This document shows, piece after piece, positions 9,435 to 19,600 of a stretch of DNA of 64,000 bases. Within the stretch, counting starts at the first letter, position 1. Each line of letters opens with the position of its first letter. The notes beneath the pieces were generated by a model that searched no databases, was not told the DNA's origin, and saw nothing but the letters and a program-made list of their open reading frames with translations. A program made the translations under genes and the position numbers. The DNA is from a bacterium (GTDB taxonomy: Bacteria > Planctomycetota > UBA1135 > UBA2386): NCBI GenBank assembly GCA_024743115.1, contig JANSXC010000001.1, positions 491,628-555,627 on the forward strand. Reading direction: 5' to 3'.

Positions 9435-10592
9435 CTAGGGCGGCGTGAGCGTGAGGCCGACACGTTCTCCCGGAACCGCGGTCCCGGTCGGTGTGACGAT
9501 GATCTCGTAGGCCCATTCCTGGCGGCGCGGATCGAGCCAGAGGCGTTCGGGAACGGGCACGAGCGTCGGCGAGATGGACTCGATGCGGCCGACTCCGGCG
9601 GTCGAAGCATCGGGCCGCGTGATCACGACGGCGGTCGTGCGTTCGACGAGGGGGCGATCCGGCGACGGGATGTAACCGACCACTCGCGTTGGACCGGCGG
9701 CGGCGAGCGTGACCAGCGGTTGGCCGACCCGAACCCACTCGCCCTGCTGCGCGCGGATCGCCTTGACGACGCCCGCAGCCGGCGCTTCGAGAACGAGCGT
9801 GGCCGCGTCGAGCGCGATGCGTTCGAGCGTGGCTTCCTGGGTCTTGAGCCGCCACCGCCACGGCGCGAGGGTTGCTTCCACGGGCGCGGTGGTGAGGTCG
9901 CCGGGCGCAAACGAGTCCACGCGTTCCTGCGCGGTCCGGGCGCGCGCAGCCTGTTCGGTCATGAGTTTCTCGAGTTCGTCGATGCGCTTGTGCAGCGCAT
10001 CGCGCTCGGTGCGCGTGCGGACGAGATCGGGCTCACCGAGCATGCCTTGTGAGACCAGGCTCGCGAGCCGATCGGCCTCGATGCTGACGCCCTGCACCCG
10101 AACGCGGGCCTCCTCGAGTCGGGTGCGGGTGGCGAGCACTTCCAATTGGGCGACCTCGGCGGCGCTCACGAGCCGGCGATGCTCGACCGACGCCTCGAGC
10201 CCGTGCGTTGCCTGGCTCGTGCTGGCTTCGTTCGCGAGGTCCGCGCTGCGCTTGGCCATGTCGGCCCGCAGGCGTTCGAGTTCGTACGTCGCCTGCGACA
10301 GCTTGAGTCGGACGTCGCGGTCGTCGAGTCGGGCGATCACCTGGCCGGCTTCCACGGGATCGTGCAGGTCGACCAGCAGGGTCGTCAGGCGGCCGGCGGC
10401 GGGAGCGGCGATCGTCGTGACGTGCGTGTTGACGATGCCGTGAAACCGAGCTGAGCTCGGCTGCAGTCCGGCGAGCCAGATCGTGGCCGCGACGGCAACC
10501 GCCCAGACCGCGATCGACACTGCGTCTCTCGCGCGGCGGCGCAGGCGCCGGCCGAGGCTCGGCCGCGGATGACTCGGGCGCCAATCGGTCAT
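9435..10592 (-). CDS. HlyD-family periplasmic adaptor / membrane fusion protein
   Basis: N-terminal TM, 'GIVNTHVTTIAAPAAGRLTTLLVDLHDPVEAGQVIARLDDRDV' lipoyl-type half-motif, long coiled coil, 'LEAPAAGVVKAIRAQQGEWVRVGQPLVTL'. Start ATG overlaps upstream stop (ATGA). Confidence 0.85.
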   Translation of the reverse strand: MTDWRPSHPRPSLGRRLRRRARDAVSIAVWAVAVAATIWLAGLQPSSARFHGIVNTHVTTIAAPAAGRLTTLLVDLHDPVEAGQVIARLDDRDVRLKLSQATYELERLRADMAKRSADLANEASTSQATHGLEASVEHRRLVSAAEVAQLEVLATRTRLEEARVRVQGVSIEADRLASLVSQGMLGEPDLVRTRTERDALHKRIDELEKLMTEQAARARTAQERVDSFAPGDLTTAPVEATLAPWRWRLKTQEATLERIALDAATLVLEAPAAGVVKAIRAQQGEWVRVGQPLVTLAAAGPTRVVGYIPSPDRPLVERTTAVVITRPDASTAGVGRIESISPTLVPVPERLWLDPRRQEWAYEIIVTPTGTAVPGERVGLTLTPP

Positions 10593-11281
10593 CAGACCTC
10601 CTCGTGGCGGCTCTGCATCAACAGGTGAACCGAGGCCGTGCCCGGGATCGCGCGAACGTCGGTGAGCAGTCCGGCCGAGGCCTCGGGCTCGTGCAGCCGG
10701 AGATCGTAGGAGTAGTCCGTGAGTCCGGGTTCGATCGACTCGCCGGTACTCGCGAGCGAGTAGTCACGGCAGTAGTAGTGCAGGACCGCTCGCAGTTGGT
10801 CGCGGCCGTCCGCATCGTCCGGGAGCGAGAAACGCAGGACCCCGTCGTGGCTCACGCGCTGCCCGAACCCGATGCCGAACAGATAGGCGGCGACCGCGAG
10901 TGTTACACCGGTTCCCGTGACGGCCAGCACCGGGTTCTTCACGCCGACCGTGATGCCGATCGCGACGGCGAGGAACAAGAAGACGGTGTCGCGGCTGTCC
11001 TTGATCGGCGTTCGGAAGCGAATGAGCGCCAGAGCGCCGAACAGTCCGAAGGCCCGCGCGAGGCTGTCACCGATCGCGAGCATGACGACGGTCACGATCA
11101 TCGCGAGGAGCACGAGGGACTGAACGAAGGTGCGCGAGTAACTCGTGCCGTGGTGAGTCCAGACGTAGACCCACGCCAGCGGCGTGCTCAGCACGAACGC
11201 GAGCAGCATGTGGAACGCGATCGCGGGCAACGTGGGCAGATCGTGCGCCAGGTCGCCGACCTGTCGGAAGAGTTCGGACAC
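10592..11281 (-). CDS. DUF4956 domain-containing membrane protein
   Basis: Multi-TM: LALIRFRTPIKDSRDTVFLFLAVAIGITVG, typical of DUF4956; located between VTC and HlyD genes. Confidence 0.88.
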   Translation of the reverse strand: MSELFRQVGDLAHDLPTLPAIAFHMLLAFVLSTPLAWVYVWTHHGTSYSRTFVQSLVLLAMIVTVVMLAIGDSLARAFGLFGALALIRFRTPIKDSRDTVFLFLAVAIGITVGVKNPVLAVTGTGVTLAVAAYLFGIGFGQRVSHDGVLRFSLPDDADGRDQLRAVLHYYCRDYSLASTGESIEPGLTDYSYDLRLHEPEASAGLLTDVRAIPGTASVHLLMQSRHEEV

Positions 11282-11289
11282 GGCTCGGC

Positions 11290-12009
11290 CTAACCTGACT
11301 GGACGAGGCCGGCCGACGCCAGCGTGGCCACCGACCGGGAGTATTTGGAGAAGGAGCGCCGCGAGAGTTCGCAGTGTCGGATGATCGCTGCGAGCCAGTG
11401 CGGGCTGCGATCCGTGAACTTGAGCTCGAGGACCACGCGGCCCGGGATGACCGGTTCGTAACGACCGTGGGCGCGAACGATCGCTCGAGCCTCGGGCGAG
11501 GCCGCGAGGTTGCGATCGAACGTGACGCGGACGTCGGGATCGTTGCTGGCAACGAAGGCCTGGCGTTCGTAGCGCACGAGCACCCGCGGCACGGCGCGTC
11601 GCATCTGCTGCAGTCGGCAGAACTCCCGGAGCGCGGCGAGCTTTGTCGGCGCCATGTCACCGGCGGCGCTGAGGTCCCCGGTCAGCACCCGAGCGAGTCC
11701 GGCCCGCGGGACCGGGCACCGCAGCTTCCGGATCACCCGGTTCTCGCGGTACTTGACCTCGGGGTAGACCGCGCCGCGGTCGTCGTCCCCGTAGCTGCGC
11801 ACACGCAGTTTGTAGCGGGAGCGCAGGCCCTCGATCGTCTCGTAGTCGAGCGCACCGTTGCGGTTGTCGAGGTAGAGCGAGGTGACGATGTAGGTCGAGT
11901 TCCGCAGCGGTGCCGCGAAGCGGTCCGGTACCACGAACGGTACCAGGCGCTCCCGGACCTGCGTGGCGACCGCTTCCGGCACCACGAACTTGCACTCGTG
12001 ACGAGCCAG
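11290..12009 (-). CDS. VTC-domain (polyphosphate polymerase-like) protein; probable CTG start
   Basis: Translation 'LARHECKFVVPEAVATQVRERLVPFV...YIVTSLYLDNRNGALDYETIEGLRSRYKLRVRSYGDD...YPEVKYRENRVIRKLR...VLELKFTDRSPHWLAAII'. The annotated ORF starts far upstream inside cotH; no ATG/GTG/TTG found near the domain start; CTG at 12009 has GGAG upstream. Confidence 0.85.
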   Translation of the reverse strand: MARHECKFVVPEAVATQVRERLVPFVVPDRFAAPLRNSTYIVTSLYLDNRNGALDYETIEGLRSRYKLRVRSYGDDDRGAVYPEVKYRENRVIRKLRCPVPRAGLARVLTGDLSAAGDMAPTKLAALREFCRLQQMRRAVPRVLVRYERQAFVASNDPDVRVTFDRNLAASPEARAIVRAHGRYEPVIPGRVVLELKFTDRSPHWLAAIIRHCELSRRSFSKYSRSVATLASAGLVQSG

Positions 12010-12020
12010 GGCGGCTGCTC

Positions 12021-14441
12021 CTACGGGCAGATGCGGAGTTCGACGGCGGGGCTGCTGTCGAACGTGCTGCCGTCGACGGTGAGCGACTGCGCGTAGACCC
12101 GGACGCCGACGAAGCCGGGATCGTTGGGCAGGGCGGTCGTCCAAGACGCGGTGCCGGATCCGCTCAGCGGCAGCACGCCCGCGACCACCGTGTTCGTGAG
12201 AGGCAGCAGGTAGGTGACGCCACCGAGCCCGAACTGGCCGAGGTCGACGTAGTCCGGCGCGGTCGACAGGGCGCCGAGCGCGGTGCCACCTGCCGGGCCG
12301 TCCGCGATGTCGAACACTGCCGACGTGCCGATCTGCAGCGTGCCGCTGAGTGAGAGCGTCACGCCCTGGGAATCGTGGTCGAGCGCGCCGTAGGTGCGCT
12401 GGCCGCACGTGCTCGGCAGGTTCGTCGTGAGGTGCGTCGGCTGCGGGAACGTCACCCACGGCAGTTGGCCATCGAACATACGGCCCGTCGAGATGTCGGC
12501 GTACTGCTGGCCGAACTCGTAGTAGTCGGCGATGGCTTGCCCGCTGGCCGCGTAGAGCACGACCTCTTCGCCGCCCGCGGACAGCTTGAAGTTCGCGTGC
12601 ATCGGTCCCTGCGTGCCGTCCTCGTCGCACCAGATCCGCAGCACGCCGTTCGGCGCGATCTGGGTGCCCGTCGGAATCTCCCACTTCGGGCGCTCGAGGG
12701 TATCGCTGACCCACATGCCACCGACCGTGACGGTCTGATTGCTCGTGTTGTAGAGCTCGAGCCAGTCCTCGTGCTGGCTGTTCTCGTCGACGGGGCCCGT
12801 CACGTTCTGCGCGACGAACTCGTTGATTGCGATCGGCGAACTGACCGTCGGCCAGCCGATCTGCACGTGACCGCACTCGCGCTCGAGTTCGGCCGTGTGG
12901 GGCTCGTAGCTCACCGCGCCAATGGCCGTCGCGGCTTCGACGTAGTAGTCGAGCAGGGTGCCCGGCATCTGCGCGGGCAGAATCACGCCCCAGGTACCGT
13001 CGTTGGCCGCGCCGTCGCCGTGCTGACCGTCGTCGAACATCGGCTGACTCGTGAACTTGCCGAGAGCCCTGGACCAGAGGTCGACGCTCGTGGCGAGCGG
13101 CGTGGCATCCACCGTGACCGTGATCGCCTGCGTCGGGATCGGGTTCTGCGGCGAGTGCGACAGGTTGCTCAACGCGGCGCGCGGCGCGTTCACGTACGAG
13201 TTGCCGGCGAGGTAGGTGTGCCGTGCCTGGATCCACGGCACCAGGCCGGGCACCGTCTGGTTGCCCTGACCCTGACCGGTGCTCGGGATCGTGACCGAGC
13301 TGTTGAGGTTCTGCTGGAAGGCCGCCGTGGTGTAGATCTTCTTCGGGTCGGACACGACATCGTTGTAGATCATCGCGTGATACTGCTGCGCGAGCGGCGT
13401 CAGGTGCGATGGGTTGAACGTGTGCGTGATGATCGCGTTCAGGTGGGCCTTGTAGCGCTCCCGCCAATCGGCGAACACCAGCGTCCGTGCATGGGCCGGG
13501 CGGTCCGGGTTGGTCGTGTTGTAGGTCGGCGACAGGCTCGTTGATTCCGCCATCGCTTCGTTGAGATCGAATGGCAGCGTCGTGCCGTCCCCGTGGACCT
13601 CATCGATGTAGAGGAAGTGATCCTTGCCGCTGTTGCCGATGTAGCTGTCCGTTTGCGTGCACACGTTCATCACCGCCGCGTAGCGGTAGAACGAGTCCAG
13701 GTTGAACACGTCCGTCAAGACGGATTGCAGCGTGCCCGACGGCGTGTTGTCGAGTACGTCGCACATGTTCATCAGGTCTAGTCCATCGCCCTGCTTGACC
13801 CGGTACGCCGAGAAGTAGGCCGAGACGTTGCTGCCAAGCCACGTGTAGCAGCAGCGCCCGTTGCGGAAGTTGCCGGAGGTCGGAAAGCACCGGTAGCGGT
13901 TACCGTCGTTGCTGCGGAACCACTCCTTGAACATGTCCTTGTTCGGCTGTTGGACGTTGATGTAGACGCCCCAGTACGTGCCGTTGAGGTGCAGGCGGAT
14001 CCAGTTGGCCTTCGGTGCGACGCCGTGCTGGCGCATCACGTAGTAGGTGAGCGGTTCGCGCAGGAACAGCGGGTCGTGGAAGCCGTTGTTGAAGTTCAGC
14101 GAGTCGTAGCCGTAGATGTCCTGGCCCTGCACCATCCAGTCCATCTCGATGTTGAAGCTCTTCTTCTCCCAGCCCTGGTTGGGGGCCGACGGCAGGTTGC
14201 GATAGGACGTGTTGCCGCGGAACCGGACGCCGACGTTCGGGTAGGTCACGCCATCGACCGTCATGGTCGCCGCGATGTTGGTCTCGGGCTGGTAGTTGGC
14301 CTCGAGCTGCGACCACCAGTTGGGCTGCCCGAACTGCAGGTAGACGTCGCGGACGGTGCCCATCTCGTAGAAGTCGGGAACCTGGGCGGGAAGCGCGGAC
14401 ACAACGGCCAACGCCACGAATGCGGTAAGGCGAAATATCAT
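12021..14441 (-). CDS. Secreted CotH-kinase-family protein with lamin-tail (LTD) domain and C-terminal beta-sandwich
   Basis: Start ATG at 14441 (MIFRLTAFVALAVVSALPAQ). CotH-like motifs 'GVRFRGNTSYR...KKSFNIEMD', 'DSYIGNSGKDHFLY', 'LPFDLNEAMA'. LTD 'INEFVAQN...DWLELYNTSNQTVTVGGMWVSD'. Confidence 0.88.
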   Translation of the reverse strand: MIFRLTAFVALAVVSALPAQVPDFYEMGTVRDVYLQFGQPNWWSQLEANYQPETNIAATMTVDGVTYPNVGVRFRGNTSYRNLPSAPNQGWEKKSFNIEMDWMVQGQDIYGYDSLNFNNGFHDPLFLREPLTYYVMRQHGVAPKANWIRLHLNGTYWGVYINVQQPNKDMFKEWFRSNDGNRYRCFPTSGNFRNGRCCYTWLGSNVSAYFSAYRVKQGDGLDLMNMCDVLDNTPSGTLQSVLTDVFNLDSFYRYAAVMNVCTQTDSYIGNSGKDHFLYIDEVHGDGTTLPFDLNEAMAESTSLSPTYNTTNPDRPAHARTLVFADWRERYKAHLNAIITHTFNPSHLTPLAQQYHAMIYNDVVSDPKKIYTTAAFQQNLNSSVTIPSTGQGQGNQTVPGLVPWIQARHTYLAGNSYVNAPRAALSNLSHSPQNPIPTQAITVTVDATPLATSVDLWSRALGKFTSQPMFDDGQHGDGAANDGTWGVILPAQMPGTLLDYYVEAATAIGAVSYEPHTAELERECGHVQIGWPTVSSPIAINEFVAQNVTGPVDENSQHEDWLELYNTSNQTVTVGGMWVSDTLERPKWEIPTGTQIAPNGVLRIWCDEDGTQGPMHANFKLSAGGEEVVLYAASGQAIADYYEFGQQYADISTGRMFDGQLPWVTFPQPTHLTTNLPSTCGQRTYGALDHDSQGVTLSLSGTLQIGTSAVFDIADGPAGGTALGALSTAPDYVDLGQFGLGGVTYLLPLTNTVVAGVLPLSGSGTASWTTALPNDPGFVGVRVYAQSLTVDGSTFDSSPAVELRICP

Positions 14442-14642
14442 CGAGAGGGCTTCTGGAGCGAGCGGCGAGAATGCCAACGTCGATGTGCGCGCGGCCGTCA
14501 CAGCGAGTGGTGGATTTCTCGCCCGAGCCTGGCCGCGGGCAATACACACTCGCGACACGTCGGTTCGCCGGGTAGCGGCTCGCGATCTCGACGCATCGAC
14601 TACTTTGGGGCTTCCTGCAGCAATGCCAGAGGAGGCCTCGCC

Positions 14643-16400
14643 ATGCAGTTCTCGTTTCGCGCGCCCGGACTGGGGCGTGGCAACTCGGGTCATGAACGGT
14701 CGGGATTCGGCCCGACGGTTCTGACGGTTCTTACGGTTCTCGCGGCCCCGACGCTCGGCGGTCTCATCACGACGGACCTGCCCGCGCAGGGCCTGGTCCA
14801 TACCGGCACCGCACCGGGGGTTGCGTTGCCCTCGAGCGGTTGGACGCGCAGTCTGACCTACGGGGTCGACGGCACGATGTGGAGCCTCGTGTTCGAGAAC
14901 GACGGGTCGGGTACCGCCGCGGGTCGCACGCTGCAGTTGCACCGCTCGCAGGACGACGGTGCGACGTGGGCGTTGGTCACCGACGTGCCGACGGTTGGCG
15001 ATGGTCGCGGCGCACTCGTTTCGGGCCGGGCGTGTGACCGCCTGCACGTGACGTGGAGTGCGACGGACACGGGTTCGTACCAGAGTCTCTACTATCAGGC
15101 GTTCGATACCGCGGCCGGGCAATGGGTCGGCAGTCCGGAGCTGCTGATCTCGAGCACGTCATCGAACGACCAGTACTACGCCAACGACATTGCGATCACC
15201 GAGCAGGGCACGCTCGGCATCGTCTTCAATACGCATCGTTCGCCGACGCTCAGCGGCTTCTCGGGCTGGTCGGGCGGCCTGCTCGTGAAGCGGCGCACCG
15301 ACCCGACGTTCCAGGGCCCTTTCCGCTGCAACACCGATTCGTTCGGGATGCTCGGGAGCATGACGGCCGTGGGGGAGACGTTCCATACGACCTTCCGGAC
15401 GAATACGGGCCTCTATGGCATCCGGTACCGCGCCTACGACACCGTCGCGGCGGCTTGGGTTCAGGCTGCGGACGTGGCGCTCTATGGCAGCGGCCAGAGT
15501 TCGATGCGGGCGACGAACAGCAGCTGCATCACGCGGGACGCGACGGGCAATCTCTACGTGCTCTACTCGGTGGGTTCGCCCAACCCCGCGGGCGGCGCTC
15601 TCGAGGTCGCTTTCGCCGCGCGCAGCACCGGCTACTCCACCTGGGTCACGAGTCTCGTGGAGACCGACCCGGCGCTCGGGGCGGGGAACCTCACGTATCA
15701 GCACTACTCGCTGGCCGTCGCCGGTGACACGGTGTTTGCCGTGTTCTCGCGTGCGACCGACAACCTGGAGAGTCTTTACTTCCGAGTGCTGTCTCCTGAT
15801 CCGAACACGGGTGGCGCGACGGTGACCCCCGACCCGGCGAGCGTTGCCGCCATCCCCCTCGTGCTGACGAACGAGGCCGACTCGTTCGAGCGCGTCGACG
15901 GGCTGCGGTCGGCGGCGTTCCGCGGCGACCTGACGGTCCTCTATGGCGGGCGGCCGGCGAGCCAGGCCGCGGGCTACGTCAGCGTTCTGCGCGGCGGTGC
16001 GGCTGCCCGAACGCTGGCGTGGAGTCGCGGTTGCCAGGGCAGCCTGCCCGCGCTGCCGCGATTGGTGAGCTCTTCGCTGCCGGCGGTGGGTTCGGCGTTC
16101 TTGTACGGGCTCGAGGATGCGCCGGCCAACGCACCCGCGATCGTGTTCAGCGGCGTTGGCTGTCTGCCGACACCGCAGTCACTCGACCCTTTCGGATTCA
16201 CCGGTTGCGAGGTCGGGTTCTCGCCACTGGCCAGTCTGTTCGTGCTGGCGGATCCGAGTGGCACGGCCACGGTGTCGCTGTCGATCCCGGGTTCGCTGGC
16301 GGGTGGCTTCGAACTGCAGTTCGGCGCGCTGGTCCTGGCGCCGGGTGCGAATCCGGGTGGGGCGGTCGCGACGAACGCGCTCTCGGCGAGCGTGCGGTAG
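14643..16400 (+). CDS. Secreted hypothetical protein, possible sialidase-like beta-propeller
   Basis: ATG 14643 inside ORF 13950..16400; 'LQLHRSQDDGATWALVTDVPTVG' Asp-box-like repeat; C-terminal beta-sandwich-like region. Confidence 0.65.
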   Translation: MQFSFRAPGLGRGNSGHERSGFGPTVLTVLTVLAAPTLGGLITTDLPAQGLVHTGTAPGVALPSSGWTRSLTYGVDGTMWSLVFENDGSGTAAGRTLQLHRSQDDGATWALVTDVPTVGDGRGALVSGRACDRLHVTWSATDTGSYQSLYYQAFDTAAGQWVGSPELLISSTSSNDQYYANDIAITEQGTLGIVFNTHRSPTLSGFSGWSGGLLVKRRTDPTFQGPFRCNTDSFGMLGSMTAVGETFHTTFRTNTGLYGIRYRAYDTVAAAWVQAADVALYGSGQSSMRATNSSCITRDATGNLYVLYSVGSPNPAGGALEVAFAARSTGYSTWVTSLVETDPALGAGNLTYQHYSLAVAGDTVFAVFSRATDNLESLYFRVLSPDPNTGGATVTPDPASVAAIPLVLTNEADSFERVDGLRSAAFRGDLTVLYGGRPASQAAGYVSVLRGGAAARTLAWSRGCQGSLPALPRLVSSSLPAVGSAFLYGLEDAPANAPAIVFSGVGCLPTPQSLDPFGFTGCEVGFSPLASLFVLADPSGTATVSLSIPGSLAGGFELQFGALVLAPGANPGGAVATNALSASVR

Positions 16401-16425
16401 GCGCCGACCGGGAGCCTGCGCTGAG

Positions 16426-16449
16426 CGCCCCGTCGGTTACGCCGGGGCG
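16426..16449. terminator. Candidate hairpin terminator downstream of 14643..16400
   Basis: CGCCCCG-(10 nt)-CGGGGCG inverted repeat; no T-run follows. Confidence 0.35.
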
Positions 16450-16616
16450 TGATCGACGCGATCACACGTTGCTCGCCTTGGCCGTCTTCTTCGTGTTTGC
16501 GGCTGGCAATAACATGCGTGCGCTGCGACGTAGGCACGGTTCGCGCCTGGAGAGTTTCTTAGTACTTTCCCCCGTCATGGTGTAGAGTCCCGCGCCGAGA
16601 GCGGAGGAGTTCTCGG

Positions 16617-19600
16617 ATGCCACGCAAACCTCGCCACCAAGGGAAGGACCAGGAATCGCACGTACCCGCGTCGACCGCGGCGGGGGTGGGGAGTGCTTCC
16701 ACCGAAGCCGATTTGCGCGATGCCGGCGCTGCGGCGCCGCGCATTCTGGTGGTCGAACGCCGTAAGTCGAAGTGGCGCGACGCGGATTGCTTCGCGGCCG
16801 AAGCGGGTAACGGCGCGCCGGCGTTCATTGTCGATCGGCCGAGTTCGTGGTCCCGGATGATCGCCATCGGCGCGGTGCTCGCGGTGCTCGCCCTGCTGCT
16901 CGTCTGGCGTTCCGGTGCGCAGTCGATGCTGACCGTCCACGCCGAGGACGGCGCGTTGTTCTTCGGACCGCACGCGAGCGAACGAAAGGTCGCGATCGAG
17001 AACGTTGCCCCGCACTTGCGGGGTGCGCCGGTGCAGTTGGTCTTCGATCCGGCGGCGCAGGCAGACGCGTTGCCGCATTGGGGCAAGGAACTGATCGTGG
17101 GCGCCGACGGCAGTTCCAAGCTCGTTCTGCGGGCGCCGTTCGACGCCAGTGACGCGATGTTCGATCGACTGGTCCACGTGCTGGTCGGCGACACCGTGAC
17201 GTCGCAGGTGTCCGACCCCGTGCGGCTCGTCTGGTTGGGGGATGGCGCGTGGCGCGCGGGCTCGATCGGGATCCCGGGCGCCGGCGGTCGGGCGGTCGAT
17301 CCCCGCGGTGCCGAGTTCGCATTCGAGTTGCACGTCACGGATCCGTTCTACGTCCGAGCGGTCGAGGCGACGATCGGCGATGTCGGCGGGGCGGAGCGGC
17401 GGCAAGCGATGCTGCGTGATCCGGCGAGCCCCGCGGCTTCGGTCGACGGTGGCGCCGTGCGCTACACGTTGGCGCTCGACGGGATCGATGCCGCCGATCG
17501 CATGGATGTGCCCGTGTGCGTGACCGTGTCCGATCGCGCGGGCAACAGCGCGAGCTTCGATCATCTGCTGCGCCTCGATGCCCGGCTGCCTGCGTTCTCC
17601 GAACTGCGCCTCGAAGGCGGAGGGGCGGGGCCGATTGCGGTCGTCGGATCCGGCATCGAGCCGGTGCTCGTTGCGCGCATGAACCGGGCCTGCGATCTCG
17701 AGTGGTTTGCCGTCGATCAGGCGGGGCAACCTTTGGCGCTCGCCGCTCTCGCGACGGAACGGGACGACGAATCGTTGCGTGTGAAGCTCGGGTTGCCGCA
17801 GACCGCCACCGCCTACCGCGGGACGATCACAGTCACCGCCGCGTCGGCCGGGCACGATTCGCCCGCTGTGAGCGCGGCGCGTGTGGTGCGCGGCGAACTC
17901 GAGTTCCGGTTTCAGCCGACGCCGCTGGCCATAGATTGGGCGCTGGCCGGTGGTGCCGACGAGGGGGAATCGACGAGGCACACGAACTGCGCCGAGCTGC
18001 CGCTCGTCGTCCGCCCCGGGGCGATTGGCGCGGCGGTCGTTGTCGTGGTGACTGGTCCCGGTGGCGAGGCGCGACAGCGCGCGGTGCTCGACGAACGGGC
18101 ACCACGCGAACTCACGCTGTCGTTCGACCGCGACGGTCGTCACCACGTCGAGATCCGGGCCCATCGCGCGCTCGGTAGTGGCGCGTTCGCCGAGGGGGCG
18201 GAGTGGCGCCGGGAGCTCACCGTCGTGCGCGATACGCAGGCGCCGCGTGTCGACCTCGTCGCGACGCGGGCCATGTGGTGCCGGGCTGATGCACTGGCAT
18301 CGCCGTGGTCGTTCGCCATTCACGACGGGGGAACGGCCCCGCAGCAGTCGTGCGATGCGGTCGCGTCCTGGCGGTTGCGGGGCTTGCGGGGCGTGGCTTC
18401 CGATCTCGAGATCGCATCGGGCGATCGCGCCGCCGGGGTGGGGCAAACGCCCGTGACGTGGGCGCAGCTCGGGCTCGATCCGGCGATGCTGCCGGATGGC
18501 CGCTACTCGTTCGAACTCGTAGCCCGCGATCGCGCCGGGAACGTCGCGTCGCCGGTTCGCCATGACTTCGAGATCGCCAACGTGGGCCCTGAGCTGCAGT
18601 GGATCGGCGACTGGCGTCTCGAGAATGGAGCGTTGCCCGTCGTATTCCAAGCCACGGATGACAACGGCGTCCGCGAGGTCATCGGCACGCTCGTGCTCGC
18701 GGGCGGCTCGGCTCGCCGGGTCGTGCGACTCGCGCGCAGCGGCCATGGCGATCGGCGCGGCGGCAGCCGTTGGCGGGCTCTGGTCACGGTGCCGCATTCC
18801 TGGTCCGGCAAGCAGGTCGAGCTGACCTGTTCAGCGACGGATCAGTGCGGCAATTCGACGACGCTGTCGTCCCCGATTCGCGGTCGGCTGCCGGTTCGAC
18901 GCGCGCCCGCCACACCCGTGGCGGCGGAGGCGTCTGCGAGCCCGCGCGTCGCGCGACCGGGAACGCGGCGGATGCGATTCGTGCGCGGCACGGCGGAGTA
19001 TGCGTTCGGCGGCCGGGCACATGCCGGTGAGCGCCCGACCTCGAACCTGGCCGGCATCACCGCGGTCCCCGACTTCTATCTGGACGAGACCGAGGTCACG
19101 GTCGCGGAGTTCCTCGCCTTCGTCATCGCCGAGGACGGCTACCGGCGGTTGCGCAACTGGTCTGCCGGTGTTGGGCGTCCGAACGAAGAACGTCGACTCG
19201 AGCTGCACGATCGACTGACGGCCGAGGCCGCGAGTGAACTGCCGATTCGAGCCGTCGACTGGTTCGAAGCCGATGCTTACGCCCGCTGGGTCGGCAAGCG
19301 ACTGCCGACGGTCCTGGAGTGGGAATACGTCGTGCGCGGCGGTCCGGCATATCGATCGTTCTCGTGCGCGAGCGCGGACCTCGACGTGACGCTCCTCAAT
19401 GTCCGCGGTCAGCACGACGGACCGCAGCCGGTCGATCGGGGCGTCGACCTGACGCCGGTCGACGCTGTTGGCGCCGGTATCCGCAACCTCTGCAGCAACG
19501 TGCAGGAATGGACCGCGACCGCCGGCCGGCGGGGCGGTCGACGCTTCGCGGCTGGCGCGAGCTATCGCGACACCGCATACGAGTACTCGAAGCTGATCCA

